Assembly (NCBI GenBank): GCA_963978895.1
Contig: OZ022246.1
Location: 10,072,294 to 10,136,293, forward strand
Source of the DNA: Erpobdella octoculata
Taxonomy: Eukaryota; Annelida; Clitellata; Hirudinida; Erpobdellidae
Length of the DNA: 64,000 bases
Reading direction: 5' to 3'
Numbering within the stretch: the stretch's first letter is position 1; each line of letters opens with the position of its first letter. Shown in pieces: positions 63,228 to 64,000 of this stretch. The position numbers and the translations under genes were made by a program. Below the pieces are notes generated by a model. The model saw only the letters and a program-made list of their open reading frames with translations. It had not been told where the DNA came from and made no database searches.

Positions 63228-64000
63228 TGAAAATAATCAGAATCAATACATGCAAATGCTTCTAAACGAATTAGCATTTGTAAGATATTCATGTCATCGC
63301 CCGATATAATTGAAAAATATATCACATAAAAAACTGATGGCGTTTATTCGTCATTATTTATTTATACTCGGAAGAAACGTTCGTACATCACAAACGCTTC
63401 TGAAATTACAAAAATCTGCAGAACGATATTGTTCTACAATATTGGATAAACTGATTTCATATTCTACTTTAAACAATAACAAATCAAGTCAACAGAAATA
63501 AAATTGCAAAAGTATCTTTACCACATCACCATGAGGTAAAACCCAGAAAAAAACCACTCCACTAAATGGTCAAGATAAAAAGTCTCATATATGACCAATA
63601 CAAATTCAAAACGTTTCTCACAAAAATACTCAAAAATGAAAATGTGTTAAGTCTTGTTGCTCCAGCTATCAAACGGGTGCATACTTACAAGTAGAGAAAG
63701 ATAACTGGCTCAGTAAATTTCAAACAAATGGGAAAACAAAAAAATTCAGGTTACAAACTGCAAAACATCTTAGTTAGCTTAGGTTAAATTATAATAATTT
63801 GATTACAGTAATAATGCATTCTCGAATGCAGCAGATGTTGAAACCATGTACCTACTCAAAGTTTGCAAAAGGTTTTTTAGCTGTTTTATTTTCACCTTAT
63901 ACACAGTGGACGTTCTAAAAAAAATCTTGCCATGCAATCAAATTTGTATATTTCAATTAATTTTTTTCTTGAAAGTGATAATATAAACACCTTTTGTCGG
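63228..64000. other. 5' flank of the UNC93-like gene
   Basis: AT-rich. The 63-codon frame at 63310-63501 has no recognised domain. No TATA box or leader exon could be assigned. Confidence 0.4.

Overview
The window is animal nuclear DNA: AT-rich, with intron-split genes (GT..AG introns), long microsatellites, tRNA-derived SINEs, LINE, Gypsy, hAT and Helitron remains, and no bacterial-style gene packing. Gene content suggests a bilaterian invertebrate, probably a protostome such as an annelid or another lophotrochozoan. The species cannot be fixed from the sequence. Most open reading frames here are translations of microsatellites and minisatellites, not genes.

Two host genes can be rebuilt exon by exon with matching splice phases. 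The first (+ strand, 37928-56898, 14 coding exons, about 860 residues) encodes a signal peptide, five CUB domains, one LDL-receptor class A module, a membrane helix and a short tail ending in a possible PDZ ligand. This is the architecture of nematode LEV-10, which clusters acetylcholine receptors at the neuromuscular junction. The second (- strand, 63183-57610, six coding exons, about 612 residues) is an UNC93-family multipass membrane protein with a histidine-rich tail. The genes converge tail to tail with about 700 bases between their stop codons.

Region by region: 0-21 kb holds no convincing host gene. It has hAT relics (1-583; 2904-3547; 9373-10643), short tandem arrays, a LINE reverse-transcriptase relic (about 16.6-16.96 kb), and one weak promoter or first-exon candidate at 18.8 kb. 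From 21.85 to 23.73 kb lies an LTR element with a single gag-like SAP-domain ORF and no pol. From 23.73 to 28.1 kb lies a nest of Helitron ends joined through long (AT)n tracts and an 18-bp GC-rich minisatellite. From 28 to 37 kb there are tandem repeats, LINE and Gypsy relics, and a second Helitron family carrying a 157-bp tandem repeat split by a SINE. From 37.9 to 63.2 kb come the two genes, whose introns carry a solo LTR, a hAT MITE with a perfect 8-bp target duplication, SINEs, minisatellites and a Helitron helicase fragment.

In C. elegans, LEV-10 acts at muscle synapses and UNC-93 in muscle excitability through a K+ channel. Whether their adjacency here has any meaning is unknown.
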